Below, in pieces: positions 24,231 through 33,900 of a DNA stretch of 64,000 nt. The stretch is taken from NCBI GenBank assembly GCA_947499615.1, contig CANMOP010000005.1, forward strand, positions 1 to 64,000. The letters run 5' to 3'. This stretch comes from RH-chloro-G1 sp003670575. GTDB taxonomy: Bacteria > Chloroflexota > Dehalococcoidia > UBA2979. The notes beneath the pieces were generated by a model. It did not search any database, was not told the origin of the DNA, and saw nothing but the letters and a program-made list of their open reading frames with translations. The stretch's first letter is position 1; every line of letters starts with the position of its first letter. The position numbers were made by a program, and so were the translations under genes.

Positions 24231-25277
24231 TTAGGCCTCGTCGACTCCTGCGAACTGCACCAGGGACTTCAGGCCGTCCATCGCTAGCCGCGAGGTGTAC
24301 GCCTCCGGGCCGTGCTCGATGTCGTAGCGGTTCGTGACCACCTCGTCGATGTGCGGGACGTTCGCCAGCATGGCGATCGTGCGGCGGTACTGATCCAGCG
24401 TGGCGTTCTGGGAGCCGGTGAGCGCGATCTCGCCGTAGTGCACCAGGTTCGGGTCGAACGGCACGGTCTGGTTCGGCGGGAAGCCGGCGAACATGTTGAT
24501 GACGCCCTGCTTGCGGACGATATCAATCGTCGGCGCCACCAGCGCGTGCGCACCCACCGTCAGCGCCACGGCGTCCGCGCCGTAGCCGCCCGTTGCGTCC
24601 TTCACGGCAGCAACGACGTTGTCCGTCGCCGGGTCCAGCACCAGGTCGGCGCCCCAGCGCTTGGCGATGGCGCGGCGCTCCGCGACCGGCTCGCTCACGA
24701 TGATCGGGCTCACGCCTGCGGCCTTCGCCATGATCACGTGCAGCAGGCCCATCGGGCCCGCGCCCACGATCGCGAGCGAGGAGCCCGCCGAAATCTGCAT
24801 GAGGTCCAGCGAGGACAGCGTGCACGCTGCCGGCTCCGTCAGCGCGGCGATGTCCAGCGGCAGGCTATCCGACACCGGCAGGACGTGGCCGGAGCGCACC
24901 AACTGCGCCGGCACCAGCAGGTACTCGGCGAATCCACCGTCGAGGTCGTAGCCGAGCGTCTTGCGCTCCGCGCAGCGGTTCTGGCGGCCCACGATGCAGA
25001 AGCGGCAATGCCCACAGGTGACGATGGGGCAGACGACGACCCGCGTGCCCTCCTTGACGGAGGTGACACCCTCGCCGAGCGCATCCACAACGCCAGCGAT
25101 TTCGTGGCCGGGGACCACGCCCGGCAGCGCGTACTTCTCGCCGCGGTAGACGCGGACGTCGGAGTTGCAGAGGGAGGCGGCGGCGACGCGCAGGCGTACC
25201 TCGCCCGGGCCGGGGGTGGGCGTCGTGCGGTCCACGACGGAGATCTTGCCGGGTGCCTCAAAGATCGTTGCGCGCAT
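24231..25277 (-). CDS. Zinc-dependent alcohol dehydrogenase family (MDR) oxidoreductase
   Basis: This 348-residue medium-chain dehydrogenase has catalytic-zinc ligands Cys37 and His58-Glu59 (GHEIAG), a structural-zinc lobe with Cys88, Cys91, Cys94 and Cys102, and the Rossmann GAGPMGLLHV loop. Members of this sorbitol/threonine-dehydrogenase-like branch oxidise polyols or secondary alcohols with NAD(P). The substrate cannot be inferred. It heads the unit with the RodZ-like gene and rimO, which is not an obvious functional grouping. The 245 bases between it and rpsT hold the rpsT terminator and no gene. Confidence 0.9.
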   Translation of the reverse strand: MRATIFEAPGKISVVDRTTPTPGPGEVRLRVAAASLCNSDVRVYRGEKYALPGVVPGHEIAGVVDALGEGVTSVKEGTRVVVCPIVTCGHCRFCIVGRQNRCAERKTLGYDLDGGFAEYLLVPAQLVRSGHVLPVSDSLPLDIAALTEPAACTLSSLDLMQISAGSSLAIVGAGPMGLLHVIMAKAAGVSPIIVSEPVAERRAIAKRWGADLVLDPATDNVVAAVKDATGGYGADAVALTVGAHALVAPTIDIVRKQGVINMFAGFPPNQTVPFDPNLVHYGEIALTGSQNATLDQYRRTIAMLANVPHIDEVVTNRYDIEHGPEAYTSRLAMDGLKSLVQFAGVDEA

Positions 25278-25385
25278 GGTGCCTGCCAGCCCTTCTTGTC
25301 ATATGCATCGGGCACGTGCGTCTTGCCGTGCCTGGCGTGTCCCTGGTGTTTTCACGTCGCAGTGTGTTGTGAGTCAGTATATGCG

Positions 25386-25414
25386 AAGCCCCGGTCGCAA
25401 CCGCGCCGGGGCTT
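25386..25414 (-). terminator. Hairpin downstream of rpsT
   Basis: Nine-base arms AAGCCCCGG/CCGGGGCTT with an eleven-base loop lie after the rpsT end on the minus strand. There is no long T-run. Confidence 0.5.
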
Positions 25415-25522
25415 GTCAACGTTCTGATCCGAGGCTGTGCACGCCGCGTCGCACCATCGAGGCGCGTGGGGTGTGCGACGTGCGAGTGCGGGGCGGAACG
25501 GCAACCGACGAGCGGGCGCTCG

Positions 25523-25795
25523 CTATGCCGCCGCTGCTGCGCCGGCCTTTAGTGCCTTCACCAGGCGGGACTTGCGGCGAGATGCCGCGTTGCGGTGGAT
25601 GACGCCGCCCTTGGCCGCCCGGTCCAACGCCGACTGCGCCACACGAATCGCCTCAAGGGCGTCCGGGGCACCGGTCAGAGCCGCTTCGCGCGCGTCGCGG
25701 ACCCGGCGGGTCGTGAACGTGCGGATCGGGCGGTTGACGCCTGTCATGCGCTCCGTCTGCAGGATGCGCTTCTTTGCTTGCTTGGAATGTGCCAT
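25523..25795 (-). CDS. rpsT: 30S ribosomal protein bS20
   Basis: S20 binds 16S rRNA early in 30S assembly. The 90-residue basic helical protein begins MAHSKQAKKRILQTERMT and carries the family-typical AAKGGVIHRNAASRRKSRLVKAL near the C-terminus. A GGAGGGA ribosome-binding site precedes the ATG. It is a single-gene unit, with a hairpin terminator at 25386-25414. Confidence 0.97.
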   Translation of the reverse strand: MAHSKQAKKRILQTERMTGVNRPIRTFTTRRVRDAREAALTGAPDALEAIRVAQSALDRAAKGGVIHRNAASRRKSRLVKALKAGAAAAA

Positions 25796-26005
25796 CGCTA
25801 TCGTCCCTCCACGGACGGACTGTCATGGTAGGGGCGCGCGTCGCGGCTGTCTATCGGGTGGGGTGGGGGGAGCGGCGTCTCTGTCTGGCGGAGAGCAGCG
25901 CAAATTGATTGACAATCACGCCGCCGCTGACGATGCTTATTGCGTGAGCCGGGTGTGACTTCCTGCGGAAGTCGCGTTCCGGCTCCTTTTCGTTCCCCTT
26001 GCTGC

Positions 26006-26749
26006 CTACCCGCCTCCGAATTGGTCCGCAATCACCCGGTGCGCGCGATCTGGCATCCGATACATCCCAGGGAGTGTTCCGAAGTTCACGGTGAGGCTCT
26101 CGACGATCCGGTAATAGCGGCCCACTGATGTGAGGAAATCATCACCCGGGGGCATCGCGTTGGCGAGGTCATGTTGCGCCCACAGTCGGACTACGCCCAC
26201 GAGCATGTCAGCGATTTGGATTCCAGCTGTCACCTTGGAATCCACGAAATATGGAGCGTCCGCGATGCGGATCAACCCTTGTCCCTCTAGTGAACGGTGG
26301 AGGTAGCTTTCGAATCGAGGCGCCATAGCCTTCATGTCGACGCCATCGAACGGAATTGTTGCCATATCCGCGTCCCGCTCACAGAGCGCGTTCACGCGTT
26401 GAAGTAAGTACCGGAATTGATTCGGCAAGTACCGCTGGGTCTCAGGCAACGCCTCCGTGGGTCTTTCCATTGAGATGGCGAAAACGGTGATCGGGAGAGT
26501 GGCTGCTTGATTGAAGAATGCGTCAGTCAACGCCCAGTGCTCCGCGTTGCGCCGGAAGGTTGTGCGCGTGATCAGCTTCACGGCCTTGAGTTCCATGTCC
26601 GGGCGCCCTGCGACTTCTCTCTTCATCGCGTAAATCTGACGGGCGATTCCGCGCATGTCCGCCTCGCGGATGCATACCGCTAGAACTGCAGGGTGGGTGG
26701 CTGGATCGTTTGGATGGGGATGGCCACTTTCGTCGATGAATACCAGCAT
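26006..26749 (-). CDS. DUF3800 family protein
   Basis: This 247-residue protein starts with the family signature FIDESG (4-9) and carries the second acidic motif VDSKVTAGIQIADMLVG near 168-184. DUF3800 proteins have an RNase H-like acidic arrangement and are common on mobile elements and in defence islands; biochemical function is not settled. Base composition is clearly lower in G+C than the surroundings and it sits alone between rpsT and murJ, suggesting acquisition. A TAGCAT box six bases before the ATG suggests a leaderless transcript. Confidence 0.85.
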   Translation of the reverse strand: MLVFIDESGHPHPNDPATHPAVLAVCIREADMRGIARQIYAMKREVAGRPDMELKAVKLITRTTFRRNAEHWALTDAFFNQAATLPITVFAISMERPTEALPETQRYLPNQFRYLLQRVNALCERDADMATIPFDGVDMKAMAPRFESYLHRSLEGQGLIRIADAPYFVDSKVTAGIQIADMLVGVVRLWAQHDLANAMPPGDDFLTSVGRYYRIVESLTVNFGTLPGMYRMPDRAHRVIADQFGGG

Positions 26750-26755
26750 TTGATA

Positions 26756-26761
26756 ATGCTA
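26756..26761 (-). promoter_or_regulatory. -10-like box, leaderless-type spacing, before the DUF3800 gene
   Basis: TAGCAT is followed by six bases and then the ATG at 26749. No ribosome-binding site is seen. Confidence 0.4.
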
Positions 26762-26832
26762 ACAGCTAAGCGGCAGCAGGCCTCATCCCCTCCGGTTTGA
26801 CCGCCGCCCCTCCGTACCTCGATCATCCGCGT

Positions 26833-28446
26833 ATGCGAGAGCCACCGGCGTCGAGGGGGTTCGGTCGCTTTCTACAGCGCACCCTGACGTCTGAAACGGT
26901 GCTCCACGCCGCGGGCATCGTCGCCTTCGGGTTCCTGGCGTCCAGGCTGCTCGGACTGCTGCGCACCGTCGCCATCGCGCACGCCTTCGGCACAGACCCG
27001 CAGTTGGGCGCGTACTGGGTGGCGTTCCGGCTCCCCGACCTCGTGTTTCAGCTGCTCGCCGGCGCGACGCTCTCCTCGGCGTTCATCCCCGCGTACAGCC
27101 GCATCCGAATGCGCATGGGCGAGCAGGCCGGCTGGCGAGTCGCGTCCGATGTGCTCAACCTCGTCAGCGTCGCGACCACGGTCGTTGCGGTGGTCGCGTT
27201 TCTGCTCGCGCCGTGGATCGTGCCGCTGCTGGCGCCCGGGCTTGGCGAGCAGAGCGGCCGCGTCGCGGAACTGCGGACGCTGGCGGTCTCGCTCACACGA
27301 CTGATGCTGATCTCGCCGATCCTGTTCGGCGTGTCCGGGATGCTGACCGGCATCCTGAACGCGCGACAGCATTTCATCGCGCCTGCGCTCGCGCCGGTGG
27401 TCTACAATCTCTCGATCATCTTCGGTGCGACGGTGCTCGCGAGGCCGTTCGGGGTGTACGGCCTCGCGAGCGGCGTGGTGCTGGGGAGCCTCGCGCACCT
27501 CGCGGTCCAGCTCCCCGCGCTGCGCGCGGCCGGGATGCGCTGGTCGCCCACCCTCGACATCGTGTCGCCGGGGGTCGCCGAGGTGGCCCGACTGATGGGG
27601 CCGCGCGTGATCGGGCTGGCGGCGGCGCAGCTCAACTTCATCATCGTGCTGTTCTTCGCCTCGTACGTGTCGGACGCGGCGATCAGTGCGCTGACGTACG
27701 CCTTCCTGATCGCGATGCTGCCCGTGGGCATCATCGGCATGGCGATATCCACTGCGATCTTCCCGACGCTGGCACAGCAGGCGGCCGCGCAGCAGATGGA
27801 GACGTTGCGCGAGTCGGTGGCGCGCAGTCTGCGCATGATTCTGTTCTTCTCGATTCCTGCGTCGTTCGGGCTCGCCGTGCTTGCGGAGCCGACGGTGCGG
27901 CTGCTGTTCGAGCGCGGCGCGTTCGATGCACGGTCGACCTCGCTCGTCAGTGCGGCCCTCGTCTGGTACGCGTTCGCGGTCTTCGCGCATGCTGGCATCG
28001 AGATCCTTAGTCGAGGCTTCTACGCCGTCGCCGACACGCGTACGCCGGTGCGGCTGGCCGTCATCGCCGTGGTGCTCAATGCCGTGCTTTCGGCGCTGCT
28101 GGTGGGGCCATTCGGTGTTCGCGGACTGGCGCTGGCGACCTCGATTGCGGCGATCGTCGAGTTCGTGCTGCTCTGGCGGGCGCTTGATGTCCGACTCGAC
28201 GGGTTCGGTGAAAGCGGCGTCGGCGGTTCCTCGTTGCGAACGTTGGCGGCGTCGGTGGTGATGGCTGAGGTCGTGGTGTTGGTGCTGGCGTTGCTGCGCG
28301 CGTTCGGACTCGATGGCGGCGCGATGGGCGGCGCGCTCGTGCTGACGGCGGTCGGTGGGTTTGCCGGCCTCGCGGCGTTTGGTGTCACCGCGGCGGTGCT
28401 GCGCAGCCGGGAGATCACCGAGGTACTCGACCGCCTCGGCGGGTGA
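26833..28446 (+). CDS. murJ: Lipid II flippase (MviN family)
   Basis: MurJ moves the peptidoglycan precursor lipid II across the membrane. The protein has about fourteen hydrophobic helices and the MurJ opening GFLASRLLGLLRTVAIAHAFG, with FRLPDLVFQLLAGATLSSAFIPAY and the LLFERGAFDARST motif in the second half. The ATG at 26833 is used. An in-frame TTG at 26797 would add 12 residues, and neither start has a clear ribosome-binding site. The presence of murJ implies a peptidoglycan wall, consistent with the PASTA protein and lysA in the window. Confidence 0.93.
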   Translation: MREPPASRGFGRFLQRTLTSETVLHAAGIVAFGFLASRLLGLLRTVAIAHAFGTDPQLGAYWVAFRLPDLVFQLLAGATLSSAFIPAYSRIRMRMGEQAGWRVASDVLNLVSVATTVVAVVAFLLAPWIVPLLAPGLGEQSGRVAELRTLAVSLTRLMLISPILFGVSGMLTGILNARQHFIAPALAPVVYNLSIIFGATVLARPFGVYGLASGVVLGSLAHLAVQLPALRAAGMRWSPTLDIVSPGVAEVARLMGPRVIGLAAAQLNFIIVLFFASYVSDAAISALTYAFLIAMLPVGIIGMAISTAIFPTLAQQAAAQQMETLRESVARSLRMILFFSIPASFGLAVLAEPTVRLLFERGAFDARSTSLVSAALVWYAFAVFAHAGIEILSRGFYAVADTRTPVRLAVIAVVLNAVLSALLVGPFGVRGLALATSIAAIVEFVLLWRALDVRLDGFGESGVGGSSLRTLAASVVMAEVVVLVLALLRAFGLDGGAMGGALVLTAVGGFAGLAAFGVTAAVLRSREITEVLDRLGG

Positions 28447-28456
28447 TCGCTATACT
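28427..28456 (+). promoter_or_regulatory. Candidate promoter for the zinc-ribbon gene
   Basis: TATACT at 28451-28456 is a near-consensus -10. TCGACC at 28427-28432, 18 bases upstream, is a weak -35. It lies at the end of murJ. Confidence 0.4.
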
Positions 28457-28564
28457 GATCGTGCCCCAACCATCACAAGGGACACTGAACAACGCACGAG
28501 AGCGCATGTCGCCTCGTGTCGCGTGCCCGATCCCCGCATCGTGGCACGGCTGAGGAGGACTGAG

Positions 28565-29044
28565 TTGGCCTTTTCCGACCGCGAATTGATCTGTCGCGAC
28601 TGCAATTCCCCCTACATCTTCACGGCGGGCGAGCAGGAGTTTTACGCAACCAAGGGGCTCCAGCACGACCCAGTGCGCTGCCCCTCCTGCCGCGCCAGCC
28701 GCCGCACCATGCGCCCCGATGAGCGCGAGGAAGCACCGTCCTACGGTGTCTTCGCGTCGTGGGGTGGGCGCACCCCGCGCCAGTTGCACGCCGCAACCTG
28801 CCACGAGTGTGGTCAGACCACCGAGATCCCGTTCATGCCTCGGGGCGACCGGCCGGTGTTCTGCTCCAACTGCTACAACGCGGTGCGCGAACGCCAGGAG
28901 GCCGCAGACCTGGCGGCACAGCAGCGCCTCGCAGCCCTGGTTGGCGGGACGGCGGCCGCTGGCCTGGGCTCTACCGCCACGGCCGTTGCGGAGGAAGAGG
29001 AAGAGGAGCCCGCAGCCAATGTCGTGCTCCCCTCGCAGGAGTAG
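28565..29044 (+). CDS. Double zinc-ribbon protein
   Basis: The start is TTG at 28565 with GAGGAGG seven to twelve bases upstream. The 159-residue protein opens with AFSDRELICRDCNSPYIFTAGEQEFY and CPSC, the pattern of the zf-trcl type zinc-binding domain. A second four-cysteine ribbon follows (CHEC and CSNC, about 78-103). The tail is Ala-rich and acidic. Nucleic-acid binding is likely from the family; a specific role is unknown. The methyltransferase gene begins nine bases after its stop. Confidence 0.8.
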   Translation: MAFSDRELICRDCNSPYIFTAGEQEFYATKGLQHDPVRCPSCRASRRTMRPDEREEAPSYGVFASWGGRTPRQLHAATCHECGQTTEIPFMPRGDRPVFCSNCYNAVRERQEAADLAAQQRLAALVGGTAAAGLGSTATAVAEEEEEEPAANVVLPSQE

Positions 29045-29053
29045 CACGACTCG

Positions 29054-29746
29054 ATGTTGCCTCGCGGCGGCGGGTGCGCGGCTGCCGATGCGATGCCTGT
29101 GACGGACGCTGCCGAGGCATTCGTGCGCGCAGGGACTCGCAGTGCGCCGGTGCCGTTCGTGCCGGAGCTGCGCTTGCACATCGCTGATGAGGCGCTGGGC
29201 CTCTGGAGCCAGATGCAGCGCGCACTGGTGCGTGGCGAGGCGCCGTTACCGTTCTGGGCGTTTCCGTGGGCGGGCGGGCAGGCGCTCGCCCGCTACCTCC
29301 TCGACCATCCTGAGGTCGTACGCGGCCGCACGGCGCTCGATGTCGGCGCGGGCTCCGGTCTGGTCGCGATCGCTGCGGCGCGGGCCGGTGCGGCCCGAGT
29401 GACCGCGAACGACATCGACGTGCATGCGCGAGCCGCCATCGGATTGAACGCCGCCCTCAACACGGTTTCGCTCGACCTCGAGGCCGGCGATCTGCTGGAT
29501 AGCGATGACGGCGAGTCGATGGTGCTGCTGGTCGGCGACCTCTGTTACGAGGCGCCACTGGCGACGCGTGTGCTCGGCCTGCTCCAGCGCGCGCACGACC
29601 GCGGTGCGACGGTGCTGCTGGGCGACCTCGGCCGCCCGCATCTCCCGCGCGCGCACCTCGAGGCAGTCGCGAGCTACGACGTCCCGGTGATTGCGGGCCT
29701 GGAGGACGCCGCAGTAAAGCGCACCACCGTGTGGCGCGTGCGCTGA
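29054..29746 (+). CDS. Class I SAM-dependent methyltransferase (ETFB-lysine MTase-like)
   Basis: This 230-residue protein has the SAM-binding motif I LDVGAGSGLVAIAAARAGA, motif II TANDID, and a post-motif GDLCYE. The LPFWAFPWAGGQALARYLLDHPE segment before motif I is shared with the family of ETF-beta lysine methyltransferase and nicotinamide N-methyltransferase-like proteins. A protein substrate is therefore plausible but not shown. It follows the zinc-ribbon gene by nine bases and may be cotranscribed. An internal Met at 29093 is an alternative start. Confidence 0.82.
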   Translation: MLPRGGGCAAADAMPVTDAAEAFVRAGTRSAPVPFVPELRLHIADEALGLWSQMQRALVRGEAPLPFWAFPWAGGQALARYLLDHPEVVRGRTALDVGAGSGLVAIAAARAGAARVTANDIDVHARAAIGLNAALNTVSLDLEAGDLLDSDDGESMVLLVGDLCYEAPLATRVLGLLQRAHDRGATVLLGDLGRPHLPRAHLEAVASYDVPVIAGLEDAAVKRTTVWRVR

Positions 29747-29825
29747 GCGCTTGTCGCTCAGATCGCTCGTGCCTATGCTCGCGCCGTCCGTGCCGATCGA
29801 GTGCGGGTGATATGGAGGCAGGCCA

Positions 29826-30392
29826 ATGCACGTGCTGCGCGACCGAATGCCTGCTCGCCCGGTGATGTCGAGGGCTGCTGCGCTCCTGCTTGTGGTGCTG
29901 GCCGCGGCATCTGTCCTCGGCTGCGGGTCACCGGCGACTGACGGAGCCCCGCGAGCTTCGATCACCGCACCCGCACCCGCATCGAGCACGTCCGCCGCGT
30001 CGCCGACTGTGACGCCACTGGCGACCTCGACGCTGGTATCGACGCCCACTCCGACTGCCGGGCCGACCGCGACGTTGCCTGTCATCGCGCCGCCACCGCC
30101 ACCGCCACCCACACCTGCTGCAGCCGCTCCGCGCCCCGCGCCGGAGACGCACACCGTCGGGATGGTCGGCGTCGCGTTCGGCGCGGATCTGACCATCGAG
30201 GCGGGAAGCACCGTCGTCTGGGTCAATCGTGACCCCGTGGATCACGACATCTCGGCGCTGGATAGCAGTTGGTCATCACCCGTCGTGCGTCCCGGCGAGT
30301 CCTTCCAGCGGCGGTTCGATCAGCCCGGGGTGTTTCGTTACGTCTGCACACTGCACACGCTGGTGATGCAATCCACGCTCACCGTGCGGTAG
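29826..30392 (+). CDS. Cupredoxin-domain lipoprotein (type 1 copper)
   Basis: This 188-residue protein is preceded by GGAGG. The N-terminus is a lipoprotein signal with the lipobox cysteine at 33 (ASVLGC). A Ser/Thr/Pro tether of about 80 residues follows. The C-terminal domain is a plastocyanin/azurin-like cupredoxin: NRDPVDHD supplies the first His, and C-x2-H-x3-M (Cys174, His177, Met181) completes a type 1 copper site. It is probably a membrane-anchored electron carrier outside the cell membrane. No oxidase or reductase partner lies next to it. Confidence 0.88.
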   Translation: MHVLRDRMPARPVMSRAAALLLVVLAAASVLGCGSPATDGAPRASITAPAPASSTSAASPTVTPLATSTLVSTPTPTAGPTATLPVIAPPPPPPPTPAAAAPRPAPETHTVGMVGVAFGADLTIEAGSTVVWVNRDPVDHDISALDSSWSSPVVRPGESFQRRFDQPGVFRYVCTLHTLVMQSTLTVR

Positions 30393-30436
30393 GTGCGCCC
30401 GGGTTCTCCCCGTTGTCGCCCGCGCCTGCGTCGCAC

Positions 30437-30787
30437 TAGACTCGACGCATCGGCAACGACGGAGAGAGTAGTCGAGGCGTACGGGCCACGCAGCGAGTCC
30501 GGGACGGTGCAAGCCGGACGTGCGCCCGCCGCGACGAAGATCACTCCTGAGCCGCCGCCCGAACGCGCCGCGCGCGCATCGACACGTCGATGCTGCTGCG
30601 TGCGCCAGTAGACGCGGCCGGAACGCCCACCGTTAGCGGGGCAGCGAGCAGATCGAGCGATCGATCGGCGCGCATTGAGCGGCGCATACTTCGAATCGAT
30701 TCGAGGCATGCGCAACGCGGGTGGTACCGCGGGCCGACGAGCACACCTCGTCACGCCCGTCCCGCATCCTGAGCGGGGCGGGCATTT
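30437..30787 (+). promoter_or_regulatory. T-box riboswitch controlling ileS
   Basis: The leader begins after a -10-like TAGACT (30437-30442). An ATC specifier codon, matching tRNA-Ile, lies at 30540-30542 in the sequence GAAGATCACTCC. The canonical T-box antiterminator AACGCGGGTGGTACCGCGGG is at 30714-30733. A competing terminator (11-base stem, arms 30755-30765 and 30773-30783, then ATTTCT) follows. Uncharged tRNA-Ile should stabilise the antiterminator and allow ileS transcription. Confidence 0.9.
30755..30787 (+). terminator. T-box regulated terminator
   Basis: Stem GCCCGTCCCGC with GCGGGGCGGGC (one G-U pair), seven-base loop, followed by ATTTCT; located just after the T-box sequence. Confidence 0.8.
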
Positions 30788-30813
30788 CTGTGCCCCTCCG
30801 ACATCATTCCTCC

Positions 30814-30878
30814 ACCCCTCGCCCCGTCTCGCGGGGAGAGGGGCCGGGGGTGAGGGTCTCCGTCCCACGCCGGGGCGC
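30814..30878. repeat. REP-like palindromic repeat, copy 1
   Basis: A palindrome around CGCCCCGTCTCGCGGGGAGA, then GGGGTGAGGGTCTCC and a GCCGGGGCG end. It is the dispersed type whose reverse translation gives LTPTLSPGRGE-like peptides, common in many bacterial genomes. It lies in the ileS leader after the terminator. Related copies are at 34265 and 40856. Confidence 0.65.
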
Positions 30879-30900
30879 GAGGCAGAGGATGAGGGTGCCG

Positions 30901-33900
30901 ATGTTCGATCCGATCCCGTCTCGCGTCTCGTTCCCCGCGCTGGAGGCGGACACCCTCGCGTTCTGGCGTGAGCACGACGTGTTCCGCCGCAGCGTCGATG
31001 AGCGACCCGCCGACCGCATCTTCAACTTCTACGAGGGGCCGCCCACCGCCAACGGGAACCCGGGCATCCATCACGTCCTGGCGCGCGTGTTCAAGGACCT
31101 GATCCCGCGTTACCGCACCATGCGCGGCGATCGCGTACCTCGGAAGGGTGGGTGGGACACGCACGGTCTGCCGGTGGAGTTGGAGGTGGAGCGTCAGCTC
31201 GGCCTGCACTCCAAGCTGGAGATCGAGGCCTACGGCGTGGAGGCGTTCAACCAGCAGTGTCGCGACTCGGTGTTCCGCTACGTCTCCGAGTGGGAGCGAA
31301 TGACGGAGCGCATCGGCTACTGGGTGGATACAGAGCACCCGTACGTCACGTACTCGCGAGAGTACGTGGAGACCTGCTGGTGGATCTTCAAGCGGCTGTT
31401 CGACAACGGGCTGATGTTCCGCGACTACCGCGTGACCCCGCACTGCCCGCGCTGCGGCACCTCGCTGTCCTCGCACGAGATCGCCCTCGGCTATAAGGAG
31501 GACACTCCGGACCCGAGCGTCACCGTGCTGTTCCGCGCCGATGCTGCCGCAAGCGCGGAGGCGGGCGTGTCGCCGCTGCTGCGGCTGGCGGACGGCGTGC
31601 CGACGTTCGTCGTCGCGTGGACCACGACGCCGTGGACGCTCCCCGGCAATGTCGCGCTGGCGCTGAACGCCGACGCCGAGTACGCGATCGTCGAGTACGG
31701 CTCGGAGCACCCGAGCGTCGGCCGCGTACGGCTGATCCTCGCGGCGTCCCGCGTGGGCGCGGTGATCCCCGGCATGGCACCGCGCGAGGCGGACACCGGG
31801 CGTGGCATCTCGCTGGCGGATGCGCAGATCTGGCAGGACGACTCGCGCGTGATCGCCACCGTGCGTGGCAGCGATGTGGTCGGCCTGCGCTACGAGCCGC
31901 TGTACGAATCGCGCGAGTGGGACGAGGTGGAGGCGCTCGCATTCGTCGATGGCCGCACGCAGCGCATCGAGGGGGATGTGAGCGCGCCCGCGCGGCGCGT
32001 GGTCGCGGCTGACTTCGTGCAGACCGATGACGGCACGGGCATCGTGCACATCGCGCCCGCGTTCGGTGAGGACGACTACGCGCTCGGCCGTGCCGAGGGG
32101 TTGATGTTCCTGCAGCCGGTCGGCCTCGACGGGAAGTTCGTCGGCGGGCCGTGGGCTGGCGAGTTCGTGAAGGACGCGGACCGTGGCATCCGTCGCGACC
32201 TGCGTCAGCGCGGCGTGCTGCTGCGCGATGAGCAGATCCGCCACACGTACCCGTTCTGCTGGCGCTGCGACACCCCGGTGCTCTACTACGCCAAGCCGTC
32301 CTGGTACATCCGCACCACCGCGGTGAAGGACGCGCTGATCGAGGGTAACCAGCGCATCCACTGGGTGCCCGACCACATCCGCGACGGTCGCTTCGGCGGA
32401 TGGCTGGAGGGCAACATCGACTGGGCGGTATCGCGCGAGCGGTACTGGGGCACGCCCCTGCCGCTCTGGACCTGCGAGGGCTGCGCTACCGTCGAGTGCA
32501 TCGGCTCGTACGCCGAACTGCGCGAGCGCTCTGGCGCTGCCGAGGAGATTGCGGATCCGCACCGCCCGTTCATCGACGCGGTGACGCTGCCTTGCGCCGC
32601 GTGCGGCGGGACGATGCGCCGCACGCCCGAGGTTGCCGACGCCTGGTTCGACTCCGGCGCGATGCCGTACGCGCAGGCGCACTACCCGTTCGAGGACGCC
32701 TCGGCGTTTGGATCGCGCTTCCCCGCCGACTTCATCTGCGAGGCCGTCGACCAGACACGCGGCTGGTTCTACACGCTGCACGCGCTGGCCACGCTGCTCA
32801 ATCGCACGGACGACGTGCCGGACAGCATCGCCTACCGCAACGTGATCTGCCTCGGCCACATCCTCGATGGCGAGGGGCTGAAGATGTCGAAGTCGCGCGG
32901 GAACGTCGTGGACCCGTGGACCGTGCTGGACACGCAGGGCGCGGACGCGCTGCGCTGGTACCTCTACACCGCCTCGCCGCCCGGCAACTCGCGGCGCTTC
33001 TCCACCGAGCTGGTCGGCGAGGTCTCGCGGCGCTTCCTGTCGACGCTGTGGAATACCTACTCGTTCTTCGTCACCTACGCGAACATCGCGAACTTCGACC
33101 CGAGCAGCGCGCCTCCGGCCCAAATCGCGGAGCAGCGCAGCGAGCTCGACCGCTGGGTGCGCTCCGAGTTGCATCGCACCGTGCAGCGTGTGACCGAGGG
33201 CCTCGACGCGTACGAGCCAGCCGACGCCGCGCGCCCGATCGGCGAGTTCGTCGAACAGTTGTCGAACTGGTACGTGCGCCGCTCTCGCCGTCGCTTCTGG
33301 AAGTCGGACGACTCGGCCGACACGCAGGCTGCGCTGCACACCTTGTACGAGTGCCTCACGACGGTGACGAGGTTGCTCGCCCCGTTCACCCCGTTCGTCG
33401 CGGAGGCGATGTACCGCAACCTCGTCGCCGGTCGCGTTCCCGGTGCCGCTGACTCGGTGCACCTCGACGCGTGGCCCGAGGTGGACGTCGCCGCGATCGA
33501 CGAGCAACTGTCGACTGACATCGCGCTGGTGCAGCGGATGGTCTCGCTCGGCCGCGCCGCGCGGCAGCAGGCGAGCGTGCGCGTGCGTCAGCCGCTGGCC
33601 ACGGCCGTGCTCGTCCCGCGAGTTGTCTCAGAGCGCACCGCGCTCGAACGACTCGCGGATCAGGTCGCCGACGAGTTGAACGTGAAGTCAGTCGAAGTCA
33701 CCGCGGGCGACGACCGGCTGCGCTACTCGTTGCGTCCGAATCTGCCGGTGCTCGGCCCACGTTTTGGGCGCGAGATCGGGCCGGTGCGTGCTGCGATCGC
33801 CGCAGCGGATGCTGCCGTCGTTGCGGCGCGTATGCGTGACGGTGAACCGCTCGGCATCGGCGACTTTGACCTCGCGGCCGGCGACATCCTCGTCTCCGTC

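Noticed and set aside
30751..33507. A 918-codon open frame antisense to ileS.
   Set aside because: It is the codon shadow of ileS; composition is non-protein-like and no domain is visible.
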